Positions 1-8,208 are shown, numbered from the stretch's first letter. The stretch is 64,000 bases of DNA from Acinetobacter portensis (GCF_009372215.1 NZ_LWRV01000047.1:1-64000); one strand, 5' to 3'. The notes: generated by a model from the sequence alone, not told the origin. Numbers and translations are program-made.

Positions 1-19
1 GGTTTGTGCAACAAAGCCC
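1..19. mobile_element. probable insertion-sequence terminal inverted repeat (edge of IS)
   Basis: The first 19 bases, read on the minus strand, begin GGGCTTTGTTGCACAAACC. This resembles the terminal inverted repeats of IS5-family (IS903-like) and some IS6-family elements, which commonly start GGCTTTGTTGCA. The element itself would lie to the left of the window, so neither its transposase nor its target-site duplication can be seen. The call rests on motif resemblance plus the fact that the sequence interrupts a signal-peptide coding frame. Confidence 0.5.
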
Positions 20-91
20 TGCAGATGTATTAGCTGTTGCTAAAGTCGCGGCAATCGCAAGCCCCCAATACGCTAAACTTATTTTTTTCAT
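1..91 (-). pseudogene. 5' end of an exported-protein gene, cut by a probable IS end
   Basis: An ATG at 91 opens a frame that encodes a typical Sec signal peptide: it starts MKKIS, has a hydrophobic core, and ends near a TANTSA cleavage site around residues 19-24. After residue 25 the frame runs into the IS-like end at 1-19, where it reads LCCTN, unlike a mature protein. The gene therefore appears to be separated from its body. Only 30 codons are visible, so the mature protein cannot be identified. If the left 19 bases are not an IS end, this is simply a gene cut by the window edge. Confidence 0.5.
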
Positions 92-441
92 AACAATTAT
101 CCAGATTCACTTAACTATGCCTATAATTTAGGCAAAAATATATTGACATTATTAACACACTTTTCCATTAAGTTTATTCTTATTGCATTTTATTAAATAT
201 TTGCAAACTATTTATCATTTCTATAAAAAACAGATCAAGAACAAGCTAAATCATTATTTAAATTAACTAACATATGTATATTAAATGAGCTTTCAATATA
301 AAAAAAGTCTAAATAATTTATACAAAATTACTCTTTTAGTAAAAAATTATTTAATCACCCACGGTGTAATTACTATATTTTTCACATATAAATTCCTCAT
401 ATACAGATGGAAATCCTTTATCAAATTTTATGATCATGCAT
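92..441. other. AT-rich intergenic region
   Basis: About 350 bases without a plausible gene on either strand. It holds a 15-bp palindromic sequence, GCCTATAATTTAGGC, at 119-133, about 28 bases upstream of the exported-protein start, which could be an operator or part of a promoter. The rest is A/T-rich without recognisable structure. Confidence 0.5.
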
Positions 442-470
442 AAAAAAACCACCTATTAAAGGTGGCTTTT
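442..470 (-). terminator. rho-independent terminator of the desaturase operon
   Basis: A CCACC/GGTGG stem (449-453 with 461-465) has a 7-base loop and is followed on the minus strand by seven T. It lies just after the stop codon of the desaturase gene. Confidence 0.75.
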
Positions 471-485
471 AAATCTGTCATTTGA

Positions 486-1580
486 TTATTTTTTGAATGG
501 AAATGCATATTTCACAATACGTTTAATTACACTACCGTACTGCTTTACTAAACTTGCATTATTATAATTTAAACCATACTTTTCACAGACTGCTTGAACT
601 TTAGGTGCCATTTTACGGTAACGACGCGCAGGAATATCAGGGTATAAATGATGTTCGATTTGATGGCTTAAATGACCTGTCAAAATATGGAACGCTTCTG
701 AACCTGTTAAGTTGGAAGAACCACGAATTTGACGCATATACCAATGACCACGACTTTCATTTTGTAAAACTTCTTTTGAAAACACTTCAACATCTTTAGT
801 GAAGTGACCGCAGAAAATAATACTGAATGTCCAAATGTTACGAATACCATTAGCAACACAGTTACCAGCCAATACAGGTAAAGCAGCTGGACCTGCAATT
901 ACAGGGAAAAACACATAGTCTTTCACCAATTGTTTGGTGATTTTCTTTTTCATTGGTGCAAATCGTGATTTAAACTCTTCTTTGGTCATACGCCCTTTTA
1001 GGTATTTACCAATTTCAAGGTTTTGAATTGCGACGCCCCATTGGAAAAGTAAGCAGAATGGAATGCTATACAAAGGTTGCAATAAGTAACCTTTTTTCCA
1101 ACGTTGTTCTGGGAATAAACGTAATACGCCATAACCGATATCATCATCCATACCTTTAATATTGGTATAGGTATGATGTTTATAATTATGTGTTTGACGC
1201 CAATCGTCTGCTGTACCCACAATATCCCATTCGTATTTTGTACCATTGAGTTTAGGATCATTCATCCAATCATATTGACCATGAATGACATTATGACCTA
1301 ACTCCATGTTTTCCATGATTTTAGAAAAACCAAGTAAGCCTGTTCCTAATATCCAAGCTGGTGGAAACCATCCTGCAAATAACAATGCACGACCAATAAT
1401 TTCTGAATACTTAACAGTGGAATACACACGATTAATATATTTTGCATCTTTTTCACCTAAGTCATCTAAAACTTCTTGGCGAATTGCGTCTAATTCACGT
1501 GCTAACTCATCTTGCTCAATTTGAGTGAGTTCACGATTTTTTGGGTTTTTAAAATATTCAAGTTTTACTGGCATATTCAT
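486..1580 (-). CDS. desB: membrane acyl-lipid/acyl-CoA fatty acid desaturase (DesB-like)
   Basis: This 364-residue integral-membrane di-iron desaturase probably introduces a cis double bond into acyl chains of acyl-CoA or phospholipids. The three histidine boxes of the family are visible: HNVIH near residue 96, HNYKHH near 131, and HQIEHH near 308, with hydrophobic segments around 60-85 and 165-190. It lies 13 bases downstream of a ferredoxin-reductase-like gene, so the two form an operon divergent from a TetR regulator. This matches the desT-desC-desB arrangement of Pseudomonas aeruginosa. AGAGG lies about ten bases before the chosen ATG. The desaturase function is secure; the DesB name is inferred from gene order. 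Confidence 0.88.
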   Translation of the reverse strand: MNMPVKLEYFKNPKNRELTQIEQDELARELDAIRQEVLDDLGEKDAKYINRVYSTVKYSEIIGRALLFAGWFPPAWILGTGLLGFSKIMENMELGHNVIHGQYDWMNDPKLNGTKYEWDIVGTADDWRQTHNYKHHTYTNIKGMDDDIGYGVLRLFPEQRWKKGYLLQPLYSIPFCLLFQWGVAIQNLEIGKYLKGRMTKEEFKSRFAPMKKKITKQLVKDYVFFPVIAGPAALPVLAGNCVANGIRNIWTFSIIFCGHFTKDVEVFSKEVLQNESRGHWYMRQIRGSSNLTGSEAFHILTGHLSHQIEHHLYPDIPARRYRKMAPKVQAVCEKYGLNYNNASLVKQYGSVIKRIVKYAFPFKK

Positions 1581-1593
1581 ATTAATAAACCTC

Positions 1594-2664
1594 TTATAAA
1601 TCTATGACTAAATCGGTTTGTGCTGAGTTAACACAAATTTTAAGTAAGTTACCAGGTTCATTGTTTTGTGAACCATTCACTAAATTTTTAGTTGAACCTT
1701 CAGCTTTGTTGCATGCACACTTATTGCAAATACCCATACGGCAACCGTGCTTTGGTTTAATATTTTGTTGCTCTAAACCCAATAAAATCGGCTGACCTTT
1801 CGGAATCGCAACCACTTTATTTGACTGAGTTAAAGTCACATTCACAAAACCAATTTCATCATGTAAAACAGGGCTCATACTAAATGCTTCTGTTTTAATG
1901 CAATGAGCAGCAGCAAATAAAGCTTCAACATTTGCTGTAAACCCTGATGGGCCACATGCATATACTGTACTTTGCTCAATATTTTGAAGTGCTTTTACAT
2001 GAAATTCATTTAAACGTGAAGCGGGATGTTCTGCATCTTGCGTATAGAAAAATTCAACTTTGAAATTTTCATATTGTGTAGCTAATTGTTCAAACTCTGC
2101 TTTAAATGCTGCATCTGCTTGAGTTTTCACCCAATACATAAGCGTTACAGGCATTTCATTAATTTTGTTTGATACAACCAAAGCTTGAATTAAGCTATGC
2201 ATTGGCGTAATACCACTACCCGCAGCAAGTAGAATTAAAGGTTGCGTATTTTCTGGAAGTTGCATATCGCCATAAGGACGACCAAATTCTAAAATATCAC
2301 CTACTTTCGATTGCTCTAACAACCAAGAACTTGCAACACCATTTTCAACTTTTTTAGCAACAAGCAACACTTTTTTAGCATTTACTTGAGTCAAACTATA
2401 CGTACGTTCGTAACGAATTCCATTTACAACGACAAATACTGGATGATGCTGTCCTGCTTCACCCACACTGAATTTACGATTGAATTCAATCGTCAATGCA
2501 ACAGTATCATTCGCAATAATTTCTTTTTTAACAATAGAACCCAAAGCCTGATTTACAGACCAAAGTGGGTTCAATTTTTGAAGCCAGAAATTTGCTGAAT
2601 ATGGATCAATCACCACATCCACCAATGCAGATAAAGGAGATTTCGTTTTTTCGATTGTATGCAT
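1594..2664 (-). CDS. desC: ferredoxin-NAD(P)H reductase, electron donor to desaturase (DesC-like)
   Basis: The protein (356 residues) carries an FAD-binding barrel with the RTYSL motif, an NAD(P)-binding domain with GSGITPMHS, and a C-terminal plant-type [2Fe-2S] domain with CRMGICNKC (C-x4-C-x2-C) and a final cysteine in LLKICVN. It should pass electrons from NAD(P)H to the adjacent desaturase. It is the first gene of the two-gene operon and starts 140 bases from the divergent TetR gene. The family and cofactor assignments come from visible motifs; the partnership with the desaturase is inferred from adjacency and from the P. aeruginosa desCB precedent. Confidence 0.87.
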   Translation of the reverse strand: MHTIEKTKSPLSALVDVVIDPYSANFWLQKLNPLWSVNQALGSIVKKEIIANDTVALTIEFNRKFSVGEAGQHHPVFVVVNGIRYERTYSLTQVNAKKVLLVAKKVENGVASSWLLEQSKVGDILEFGRPYGDMQLPENTQPLILLAAGSGITPMHSLIQALVVSNKINEMPVTLMYWVKTQADAAFKAEFEQLATQYENFKVEFFYTQDAEHPASRLNEFHVKALQNIEQSTVYACGPSGFTANVEALFAAAHCIKTEAFSMSPVLHDEIGFVNVTLTQSNKVVAIPKGQPILLGLEQQNIKPKHGCRMGICNKCACNKAEGSTKNLVNGSQNNEPGNLLKICVNSAQTDLVIDL

Positions 2665-2696
2665 AGTTTATACACCACGCCTTTGAACTTTTAATT

Positions 2697-2728
2697 ATTA
2701 TACACATGTATATATATTTGTATATACA
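2697..2728 (-). promoter_or_regulatory. desCB promoter with overlapping operator-like palindrome
   Basis: Read on the minus strand, a perfect -10 hexamer TATAAT lies at 2702-2697. The region where its -35 would fall is covered by a 22-bp inverted repeat, TGTATATA-N6-TATATACA (2707-2728). A TetR dimer bound there would block RNA polymerase. The hexamer and palindrome are directly visible; binding by the divergent regulator is inferred. Confidence 0.55.
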
Positions 2729-2801
2729 GTTGTATTGTATCCAATCATTTCAAAGTGTAGACGTAATGGTTATAATGATTTAAAGCTAATTTACAACTGT
2801 A
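2725..2801. promoter_or_regulatory. paired 10-bp TetR operator candidates and desT promoter
   Basis: TACAGTTGTA at 2725-2734 recurs as its exact reverse complement TACAACTGTA at 2792-2801, three bases before the first ATG of the TetR gene. A TATAAT hexamer at 2771-2776 would start desT transcription near 2783, placing the second copy just downstream of the start. The two copies thus flank both divergent promoters, as expected for an autoregulated TetR repressor. Confidence 0.5.
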
Positions 2802-2804
2802 CCT

Positions 2805-3500
2805 ATGACTGAACCATCAATGAAAATAAGCAATATCACTACTTTACAGGAAGCTAAAAACATACAGGAAACTGTTCCTGCGCGTACGGTTGGTCGTAAA
2901 GCAACAATTACAAAAGAAGAACTTTTTCAAGCAGCACTCAATTTAATTGGTCCACAAAAAAGCATTGCATCATTAAGTTTGCGTGAAGTTGCACGTGAAG
3001 CAGGTATCGCTCCAAATAGTTTTTATCGCCATTTTAAAGATATTGATGAATTAGCTATTGAACTGATTGAGCGCTCTGGTGGTGTGTTACGTAAAATTTT
3101 ACATCAAGCCCGTTTAAAAGCTTCAAAGCAAAGCAGTATTATTCGTACTTCTGTTGAAGTCTTTATTGAACAGCTCAATGCAGATGAAGGCAATTTAAGC
3201 CTTTTATTACGTGAAGGCTATACAGGCTCACATTCTTATAAGTTAGCTGTTGAACATCAACTTAATTACTTTCAGCAAGAACTACAAGAAGACCTAATTC
3301 GCTTAGAACAAACCAATGGCAGTAAACTCGCACACCCCGACATTGTGTCTAAAGCCATCACACAATTAGTATTTAATATGGGTGCAAAAGTCATTGAAAT
3401 TCCAGTGGAACAGCGCAAAGAAACAGCCGAACAAACAATGATTATGATTCGCATGATACTAGAAGGTGCTCGCCACCTAGATGCGAACAAAATTCCTTAA
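2805..3500 (+). CDS. desT: TetR-family regulator of the desaturase operon (DesT-like)
   Basis: A 231-residue TetR repressor. A helix-turn-helix lies around residues 45-80 (LREVAREAGIAPNSFYRHF), preceded by a roughly 35-residue extension and followed by a helical ligand-binding domain. It is divergent from the reductase/desaturase operon. In P. aeruginosa the DesT homologue senses the ratio of saturated to unsaturated acyl-CoA and represses desCB; the same role is inferred here. No clear ribosome binding site precedes either the ATG at 2805 or the alternative at 2820, so the exact start is uncertain. Confidence 0.8.
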   Translation: MTEPSMKISNITTLQEAKNIQETVPARTVGRKATITKEELFQAALNLIGPQKSIASLSLREVAREAGIAPNSFYRHFKDIDELAIELIERSGGVLRKILHQARLKASKQSSIIRTSVEVFIEQLNADEGNLSLLLREGYTGSHSYKLAVEHQLNYFQQELQEDLIRLEQTNGSKLAHPDIVSKAITQLVFNMGAKVIEIPVEQRKETAEQTMIMIRMILEGARHLDANKIP

Positions 3501-3844
3501 CACTCATTCAGACTTCTTTCATAAAATATTTTTTGAGTAATTAATAAACTCACAACGAATACTCCCTCTCTTATAAAAAATGAGAAGTTCGCTCCGCAAG
3601 GGAGAAATTTTTACGAAAGAAGTCTATATGCGATTTTAAATTATTAGCTCAACTTAGGAGTGAAGTACTGAAATACCCAATATATAAAGCAATGATTCTA
3701 AGAATCTCTGAAATAAGATTTGAAAATTAAAACCAAGTTATAACGATTAAATATAAGCTTTGTACATATTGATACTTTAGAACTATAGATAGTTGATTAT
3801 TCACACTCTAAAATAGATATCTAATTGATCGTAAAGCCTCTCCC
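3501..3844. other. intergenic region with one inverted repeat
   Basis: About 340 bases without a convincing gene. CTCCCT at 3562-3567 pairs with AGGGAG at 3599-3604 and is followed by a T-rich stretch, so it may terminate desT. Its CTCCCT/AAGGGAG wording loosely recalls the repeat between dld and lldD, but the match is too short to claim kinship. Confidence 0.35.
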
Positions 3845-4090
3845 ATGCGTTACCAAATTATTGATGTCTATCAAACTGAAGACTTAAAAAGATATATTGC
3901 CAAATGTTTGAAAAAACACTCTCCTCAATTTATTGTCATTGAAAGCCAAAGAACCTTCTGCTTAAACATTGATATCATTAATGTAAATTGCCAACACACA
4001 TCTGCGACATCAGCAACAGGTGAAGAAATTTCACTTAAAATATTAAATAAATTCGATACATTTGATAAGACCTATATGTCTAGACTGTAA
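3845..4090 (+). CDS. small hypothetical protein
   Basis: An 81-residue open frame with no signal peptide, membrane segment or motif I recognise. The composition is plausible for protein (mixed charge, start MRYQIIDVYQTEDLKRYI, a compact alpha/beta pattern), but no strong ribosome binding site precedes the ATG. It stands alone between the TetR gene and the thioesterase. It could be a real species-specific gene or a chance frame. Confidence 0.35.
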   Translation: MRYQIIDVYQTEDLKRYIAKCLKKHSPQFIVIESQRTFCLNIDIINVNCQHTSATSATGEEISLKILNKFDTFDKTYMSRL

Positions 4091-4186
4091 CGCTCACATT
4101 AACTGATTGACCTTGAGCTTCTTATTTTCCTATTCTAATAAACAAGTTTCTTTTGGAACTTAGAATAAAAAACCAAGGAAATAGAA

Positions 4187-4621
4187 ATGAATATTAAGGA
4201 AATGTCAGGTTTACAAATTATGCAGGCGATGTGTGATGGTGTTATTCCGCCACCATCAATGAGTTTAACTATTCCAATGACAGCAGGACAGGTCACAAAA
4301 GGTCATGTAATATTTACAGCTAAAGCAGATGAACGACATATCAATCCATTGGGTGGCGTTCATGGCGGTTTTGCCGCAACTGTTCTAGATTCTGTTACAG
4401 GTTGTGCCGTATTTTCAATGCTTGAAGCAGGTATTGGTTATGGCACCATCGACTTAAATGTAAAAATGTGTCGCCCGATTCCAATCAACCAAGAACTGAC
4501 TGCTTATGGTGACATCATTAATATCAGCAGAAGTTTGGGTATTGCTGAAGGAAAAATTGTAGATAAAGATGGTAAACTTTATGCGCATGCAACCGCAACT
4601 TGCATGATTATTCGCCCATAA
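4187..4621 (+). CDS. PaaI-family hotdog-fold thioesterase
   Basis: This 144-residue protein is a single hotdog domain. The central helix motif HGGFAATVLDSVTGCAV (residues 58-74) is typical of PaaI/YdiI-type acyl-CoA thioesterases, with the conserved acidic residue in VLDS. It should hydrolyse an acyl- or aryl-CoA in the cytoplasm; the substrate cannot be predicted. An AAGGAAAT ribosome binding site precedes the ATG. It is monocistronic, with a terminator directly after it. Confidence 0.82.
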   Translation: MNIKEMSGLQIMQAMCDGVIPPPSMSLTIPMTAGQVTKGHVIFTAKADERHINPLGGVHGGFAATVLDSVTGCAVFSMLEAGIGYGTIDLNVKMCRPIPINQELTAYGDIINISRSLGIAEGKIVDKDGKLYAHATATCMIIRP

Positions 4622-4643
4622 TATTCAATAACCAAATCATTTT

Positions 4644-4676
4644 AGAGCGCGAAATGCATTCAATTTGCGCTCTTTA
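4644..4676. terminator. bidirectional terminator
   Basis: AGAGCGC at 4644-4650 pairs with GCGCTCT at 4667-4673 across a 16-base loop that can pair further (AAAT/ATTT). It lies between the converging thioesterase and the gene at 4687-5139 and could serve both. Confidence 0.6.
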
Positions 4677-4686
4677 TTCATTTATA

Positions 4687-5139
4687 TTAAATAGCAGATT
4701 TTAATTGAGTTGTTTGCTGTAAATTTTGAATAGGTCGTGAAAGACCTTTGAAAACACAATAAAATTGAAAGATTGTGCCGACTGAAATATCAACCGATTT
4801 ATTTTCACGAAGTGACCATGCTTTAGAAGTATCTTGCTCTGTAACTGAACTCCCATTGAGCTCATATACAAATAAATCTTGCTCCGATTGATTCAGCGTT
4901 TTATCTCTTAAAATTGTGTTGATTAGTTCGCTTTTATTCACATCTACAGTCCATTTATCTGCAAACCAAAGTTGCAATAAATCGCCTAAAAAAAGTTGAT
5001 GCGAAGCCAAAGGCCAAACTTGTACTTCAGCACCTTCCACAGGCACATAGTATTGGTCAGCATTTTTGATAATTGAAAGGTAATTTTCTTTGTAAAAAGA
5101 AAAGTTTGCAAAAATTTGAGGGATAGTGAGCGTATTCAT
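4687..5139 (-). CDS. hypothetical protein
   Basis: This 150-residue predicted cytoplasmic protein was not recognised. It has no signal peptide or membrane segment and is rich in aromatic and polar residues. The start MNTLTIPQIF at 5139 is chosen because AGGAGA lies nine bases upstream; an in-frame ATG 36 bases further up (5175) lacks such a site. It sits alone between the thioesterase and tRNA-Asn. The frame is convincing; the function is unknown. Confidence 0.65.
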   Translation of the reverse strand: MNTLTIPQIFANFSFYKENYLSIIKNADQYYVPVEGAEVQVWPLASHQLFLGDLLQLWFADKWTVDVNKSELINTILRDKTLNQSEQDLFVYELNGSSVTEQDTSKAWSLRENKSVDISVGTIFQFYCVFKGLSRPIQNLQQTTQLKSAI

Positions 5140-5351
5140 TCGCTGTCTCCTATTTAGCCATTTTAGTGCTGGCAAGTTGGGTTTAAATCCACACTGTCTA
5201 AGCTTTCGCTCAAACGCTCTGTTGTTAATATCAGACTACCAACTGATTTTTTTCTTTGCAAGCACTTCATGAGATATTTCTTCATTTTTTTCAATTTTGT
5301 TCAAATAAAAAGCATACAGATGAAAAATGTAAGAAAGATGACAGTTTTTCC

Positions 5352-5379
5352 TTGACCCTCTTTCAAATGTCCTTATAAT
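5352..5379 (+). promoter_or_regulatory. sigma-70 promoter of tRNA-Asn
   Basis: TTGACC (5352-5357) and a perfect TATAAT (5374-5379) are separated by 16 bases, and the mature tRNA begins 12 bases after the -10. This is one of the clearest housekeeping promoters in the window. Confidence 0.8.
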
Positions 5380-5390
5380 CGCATGCAGAT

Positions 5391-5466
5391 TCTCCAATAG
5401 CTCAGTCGGTAGAGCGACGGACTGTTAATCCGCAGGTCCCTGGTTCGAGCCCAGGTTGGAGAGCCA
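5391..5466 (+). tRNA. tRNA-Asn (GTT)
   Basis: A 76-base tRNA with acceptor arms TCTCCAA/TTGGAGA, the D-arm sequence AGCTCAGTCGGTAGAGC, anticodon GTT at 5424-5426 in the loop CTGTTAA, a T-arm with GGTTCGAGCC, discriminator G and encoded CCA. Promoter and terminator flank it closely, so it is a single-gene unit. No integrated element is visible next to its 3' end. Confidence 0.97.
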
Positions 5467-5472
5467 AATACT

Positions 5473-5507
5473 AAAAAGCCCACTCATTATGAAGTGGGCT
5501 TTTTTTA
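5473..5507 (+). terminator. terminator of tRNA-Asn
   Basis: A 12-bp perfect stem, AAAAAGCCCACT/AGTGGGCTTTTT, with an 8-base loop and a run of T, six bases after the tRNA CCA end. Confidence 0.85.
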
Positions 5508-5554
5508 TACTTATAATATTTAAAATATATAAGCTTTAAAACTCAATTTAATTC

Positions 5555-5795
5555 ATGAATTTTTCACCCAAACTAGAAATATTGATCAATGAAATACAAT
5601 CTAACGACGAATTAGATGAATCGTATATATCTGACTGTATTGATTTCCATGTCAAAACATTAAACTAATATAACTAAATTACCATCAAGCTTAGAATTCC
5701 CCCTTATTACTTCAAATGAGGAAACATCCTCTATTAACAATCAATATTTACAACAAGTAGTTCAAGAAATTAAAACCAGTTATAGACTTAAATAA
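5555..5795 (+). pseudogene. possible frameshifted small gene
   Basis: ATG at 5555 opens a 37-codon frame (MNFSPKLEILINEIQ...) that ends at 5668. An adjacent frame, open from 5664, continues for about 43 codons with protein-like composition (EFPLITSNEETSS, QQVVQEIKTSY) and stops at 5795. A single-base change near 5660 would fuse them into one protein of about 80 residues. No family is recognised. It may be a decayed small gene or two chance frames. Confidence 0.25.
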
Positions 5796-5796
5796 G

Positions 5797-5820
5797 AAAT
5801 CCCTCATATAGAGGGATTCT
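5797..5820 (-). terminator. hairpin downstream of miaE
   Basis: ATCCCTC (5799-5805) pairs perfectly with GAGGGAT (5811-5817) across a 5-base loop. The following T tract on the minus strand is short, so termination strength is uncertain. Confidence 0.5.
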
Positions 5821-5838
5821 TACAATGATTAAAACGAA

Positions 5839-6492
5839 TTAAGCCGCTTTAACAGGTACACCACTATGGAAACGGAAAAGCTCATCTGGTGTTGAAATTA
5901 ATTCCGCTTCAACTTTACGTATATGCTCAATACGCTGTTGAATATCCTCTTCAGGATTTTTCAATTTCGCAGTTGTTGCAACATCTAAAGCAAGCGCCAA
6001 ATAATCTTCATAATGGCGAGATTCAGACTTTAATAAGTAACGGTAATAACGCCCTAATTCTTCATCTACAAGCGGTGCAAGCGAATAAAAACGCTCACAC
6101 GAGCGTGCTTCTACAAATGCACCAATCACCAATACATCAATTAATGCTTCAGGTTCATAAGTACGAATTTCCTTACGCAAACCACCTGCATAACGCCCTG
6201 CACTTAAACTTTGCCAAGCTTGTCCACGCTTATTCATTAGTGAAAGAACTTGCTCATAATGCAACATTTCTTCACGTACAAGCTGTGCCAATTTCACTTG
6301 TAAATCGACATAAAAGTTATAGCGAAACATCAAGTTCATTGCCGTACTTGCCGCTTTTTTTTCACAATTAGCATGATCTTGCATTAAAATTTCTAGATTA
6401 TTTAATGCTTCATCAAGCCAAGACTGAGGAGTTTTACAACCCAAGAAACCAATAACAGGTTGCATGAGTTCATCATAATTAATTGTAGACAT
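5839..6492 (-). CDS. miaE: tRNA 2-methylthio-N6-isopentenyladenosine-37 hydroxylase
   Basis: MiaE is a 217-residue ferritin-like di-iron monooxygenase that hydroxylates the isopentenyl group of ms2i6A37 in tRNAs reading UNN codons. The two carboxylate/histidine helices are visible as EEMLHYE (74-80) and ESRHYEDY (about 155-162). Length and overall sequence fit the family. The gene starts three bases after the pdxJ stop and is probably co-transcribed with pdxJ and recO. Confidence 0.9.
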   Translation of the reverse strand: MSTINYDELMQPVIGFLGCKTPQSWLDEALNNLEILMQDHANCEKKAASTAMNLMFRYNFYVDLQVKLAQLVREEMLHYEQVLSLMNKRGQAWQSLSAGRYAGGLRKEIRTYEPEALIDVLVIGAFVEARSCERFYSLAPLVDEELGRYYRYLLKSESRHYEDYLALALDVATTAKLKNPEEDIQQRIEHIRKVEAELISTPDELFRFHSGVPVKAA

Positions 6493-6495
6493 AAT

Positions 6496-7224
6496 TTATA
6501 AACGCGCTGCCTTAATGACTGCTTTCATTTCTTTCACAGCATCTGCTAATCCAATAAAAACAGCATCAGCAATAAGTGAATGACCAATATTTAATTCGTA
6601 AATTTGTGGAATTTTAGCAATAGGTGTCACGTTTTCAAGATTTAAACCATGACCCGCATTAACCACCAAACCTTTTGATGCTGCATATTCAGCACCTTTT
6701 ATAATACGTTCAAGCTCGTTTTGTTGCTTTTCAGGTGTTTCAGCATCAGCATAAGCACCTGTATGCAATTCAATTGTAGGTGCACCACATGCAACCGCTG
6801 CATCAATTTGTGCAAAATCAGCATCAATGAATAATGAAACATCACAACCAATTGCTGTTAATTCTTGCGTTGCTTTCTTAACATCTTCAAAATGACCAAC
6901 AACATCTAAACCACCTTCCGTTGTTACTTCTTGGCGTTTTTCTGGCACAAAACAAATATGATGTGGTTTTACTTTTTTCGCAATTTCAACCATTTCATCG
7001 GTTACTGCCATTTCCAAATTCATACGTGTTTTCAAGGCTGGACGCATACGATATACATCGGCATCTTGAATATGACGACGATCTTCACGCAAATGCAAGG
7101 TAATACCTTCCGCACCCGCTTGTTCACAAATTAATGCAGCATTAACAGGATCTGGATAAGAGGTACCACGTGCTTGTCGCAAAGTTGCAACATGGTCAAT
7201 ATTTACACCTAATAATGCAGCCAT
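6496..7224 (-). CDS. pdxJ: pyridoxine 5'-phosphate synthase
   Basis: PdxJ condenses 1-deoxyxylulose 5-phosphate with 3-amino-2-oxopropyl phosphate in the DXP-dependent vitamin B6 pathway. The 242-residue TIM barrel carries the family N-terminus ([15 protein letters not shown]), HLREDRRHI, the CFVPEKR segment, and NAGHGLN near the C-terminus. It starts nine bases after recO, in the order recO-pdxJ that is common in gammaproteobacteria. Confidence 0.95.
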   Translation of the reverse strand: MAALLGVNIDHVATLRQARGTSYPDPVNAALICEQAGAEGITLHLREDRRHIQDADVYRMRPALKTRMNLEMAVTDEMVEIAKKVKPHHICFVPEKRQEVTTEGGLDVVGHFEDVKKATQELTAIGCDVSLFIDADFAQIDAAVACGAPTIELHTGAYADAETPEKQQNELERIIKGAEYAASKGLVVNAGHGLNLENVTPIAKIPQIYELNIGHSLIADAVFIGLADAVKEMKAVIKAARL

Positions 7225-7233
7225 AATACTTTC

Positions 7234-7947
7234 CTACTTACGATGAGTTTGAGCGTTTTGAACCCACAATTGCCTACTTTTTAAAGGGCGATCCCCTAAA
7301 AGTGAAGTAATCACTTGTCGATATAGCTTAGTGAGCAATTGTAACTGTTGTAGATTGAATTCCCCACCTTTTTCATACTGCATCATTGTTTGTATTAAAG
7401 CGCCCGATATTGCAGATCGAGAAGCTTGAGCAGTAGCAAGAAATCCATCATTTAATTGAAATTGGTAATTCATTTCATTCGATATTAATTGCTGATTTGA
7501 ATCGACTGAAAAATCGATTGCATAGCCTAAATCATCCAATAATTCATGTTCAAACTGACGCAAAATTTGGCGTAAAAATAGGTTTTGATCTTCTTGTTGA
7601 GATAATTTTTGTAATTGTTCTAAAGTTTTTGAATACTGAATGAAAGTCTGTGGCATTTCTACTTCAGGTGGACAAAGTCTTAATAGAACTTCATTTAAAT
7701 AAAAGCCTGAAAAAAATGCATCACCATGAAAAAAAATAGGCTGATTCACAATTTCCAATTTACTAAAATTTTTAAGCTCAGATTTTCCTGAAGCTTGTAA
7801 ACATATCGGCTGATATTGCGGTGGTGGCGTTTGCCTTAAAATACCATCAACACGACCATGCTCTTGCGTAAATAAATGCACAATATGGCTACGGTCACGA
7901 TATTTTCTGTGATGAATTAAATAACCATGCAAAATTTCATTGCGCAT
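7234..7947 (-). CDS. recO: DNA repair protein RecO
   Basis: RecO (237 residues) binds single-stranded DNA and, with RecR, loads RecA onto SSB-coated DNA in RecF-pathway gap repair. The N-terminal OB-fold (HGYLIHHRKYRDRSHIVHLF) and the helical C-terminal domain are recognisable. It is the first gene of the recO-pdxJ-miaE cluster and follows the lipoprotein and era genes on the same strand. Confidence 0.88.
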   Translation of the reverse strand: MRNEILHGYLIHHRKYRDRSHIVHLFTQEHGRVDGILRQTPPPQYQPICLQASGKSELKNFSKLEIVNQPIFFHGDAFFSGFYLNEVLLRLCPPEVEMPQTFIQYSKTLEQLQKLSQQEDQNLFLRQILRQFEHELLDDLGYAIDFSVDSNQQLISNEMNYQFQLNDGFLATAQASRSAISGALIQTMMQYEKGGEFNLQQLQLLTKLYRQVITSLLGDRPLKSRQLWVQNAQTHRK

Positions 7948-7970
7948 GAGGTCAGTTTTTAATCCTTAAT

Positions 7971-8177
7971 TTATTTTTTTTGATTATCTTCATCATCTTC
8001 ATTTGAATCGGCATCATCATGCCCACCTGGAATGACTGCGCCAACAACAGATGCTGTTCCTTTAACAACACCCTTTGTCGCTTTATATGCAACTTTTACG
8101 GGAACTGTAACAATTTTAGTAATACAGCCTTGAAGGAATAAAACACATATTCCTATCGCTAGAACTTTCATCATCAC
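7971..8177 (-). CDS. small outer-membrane-type lipoprotein
   Basis: This 68-residue protein has a signal peptide ending in the lipobox LQGC (cysteine 18), a small glycine/valine-rich middle (VKGTASVVGAVIPGG), and a very acidic tail (DDADSNEDDEDNQKK). Lipidation and anchoring in the envelope are predicted from the lipobox. It sits between era and recO, with AGGGG before its start. The function is unknown; small lipoproteins of this style are common in Acinetobacter. Confidence 0.72.
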   Translation of the reverse strand: MMMKVLAIGICVLFLQGCITKIVTVPVKVAYKATKGVVKGTASVVGAVIPGGHDDADSNEDDEDNQKK

Positions 8178-8208
8178 AATTCCCCTAAAGATCGCTTATA
8201 AACTTGAG

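Noticed and set aside
605..1524. Open frames on the plus strand inside the desaturase gene
   Set aside because: They are antisense to a well-supported desaturase with all three histidine boxes and have no ribosome binding sites.
5391..5507. tRNA-Asn as a possible integration site
   Set aside because: No second copy of the tRNA 3' end, integrase or foreign gene block lies next to it within the window.
5889..6371. A 160-codon plus-strand frame antisense to miaE
   Set aside because: Its composition is that of a shadow frame (many His, Gln and Leu from complementary codons), and miaE is clearly the real gene.
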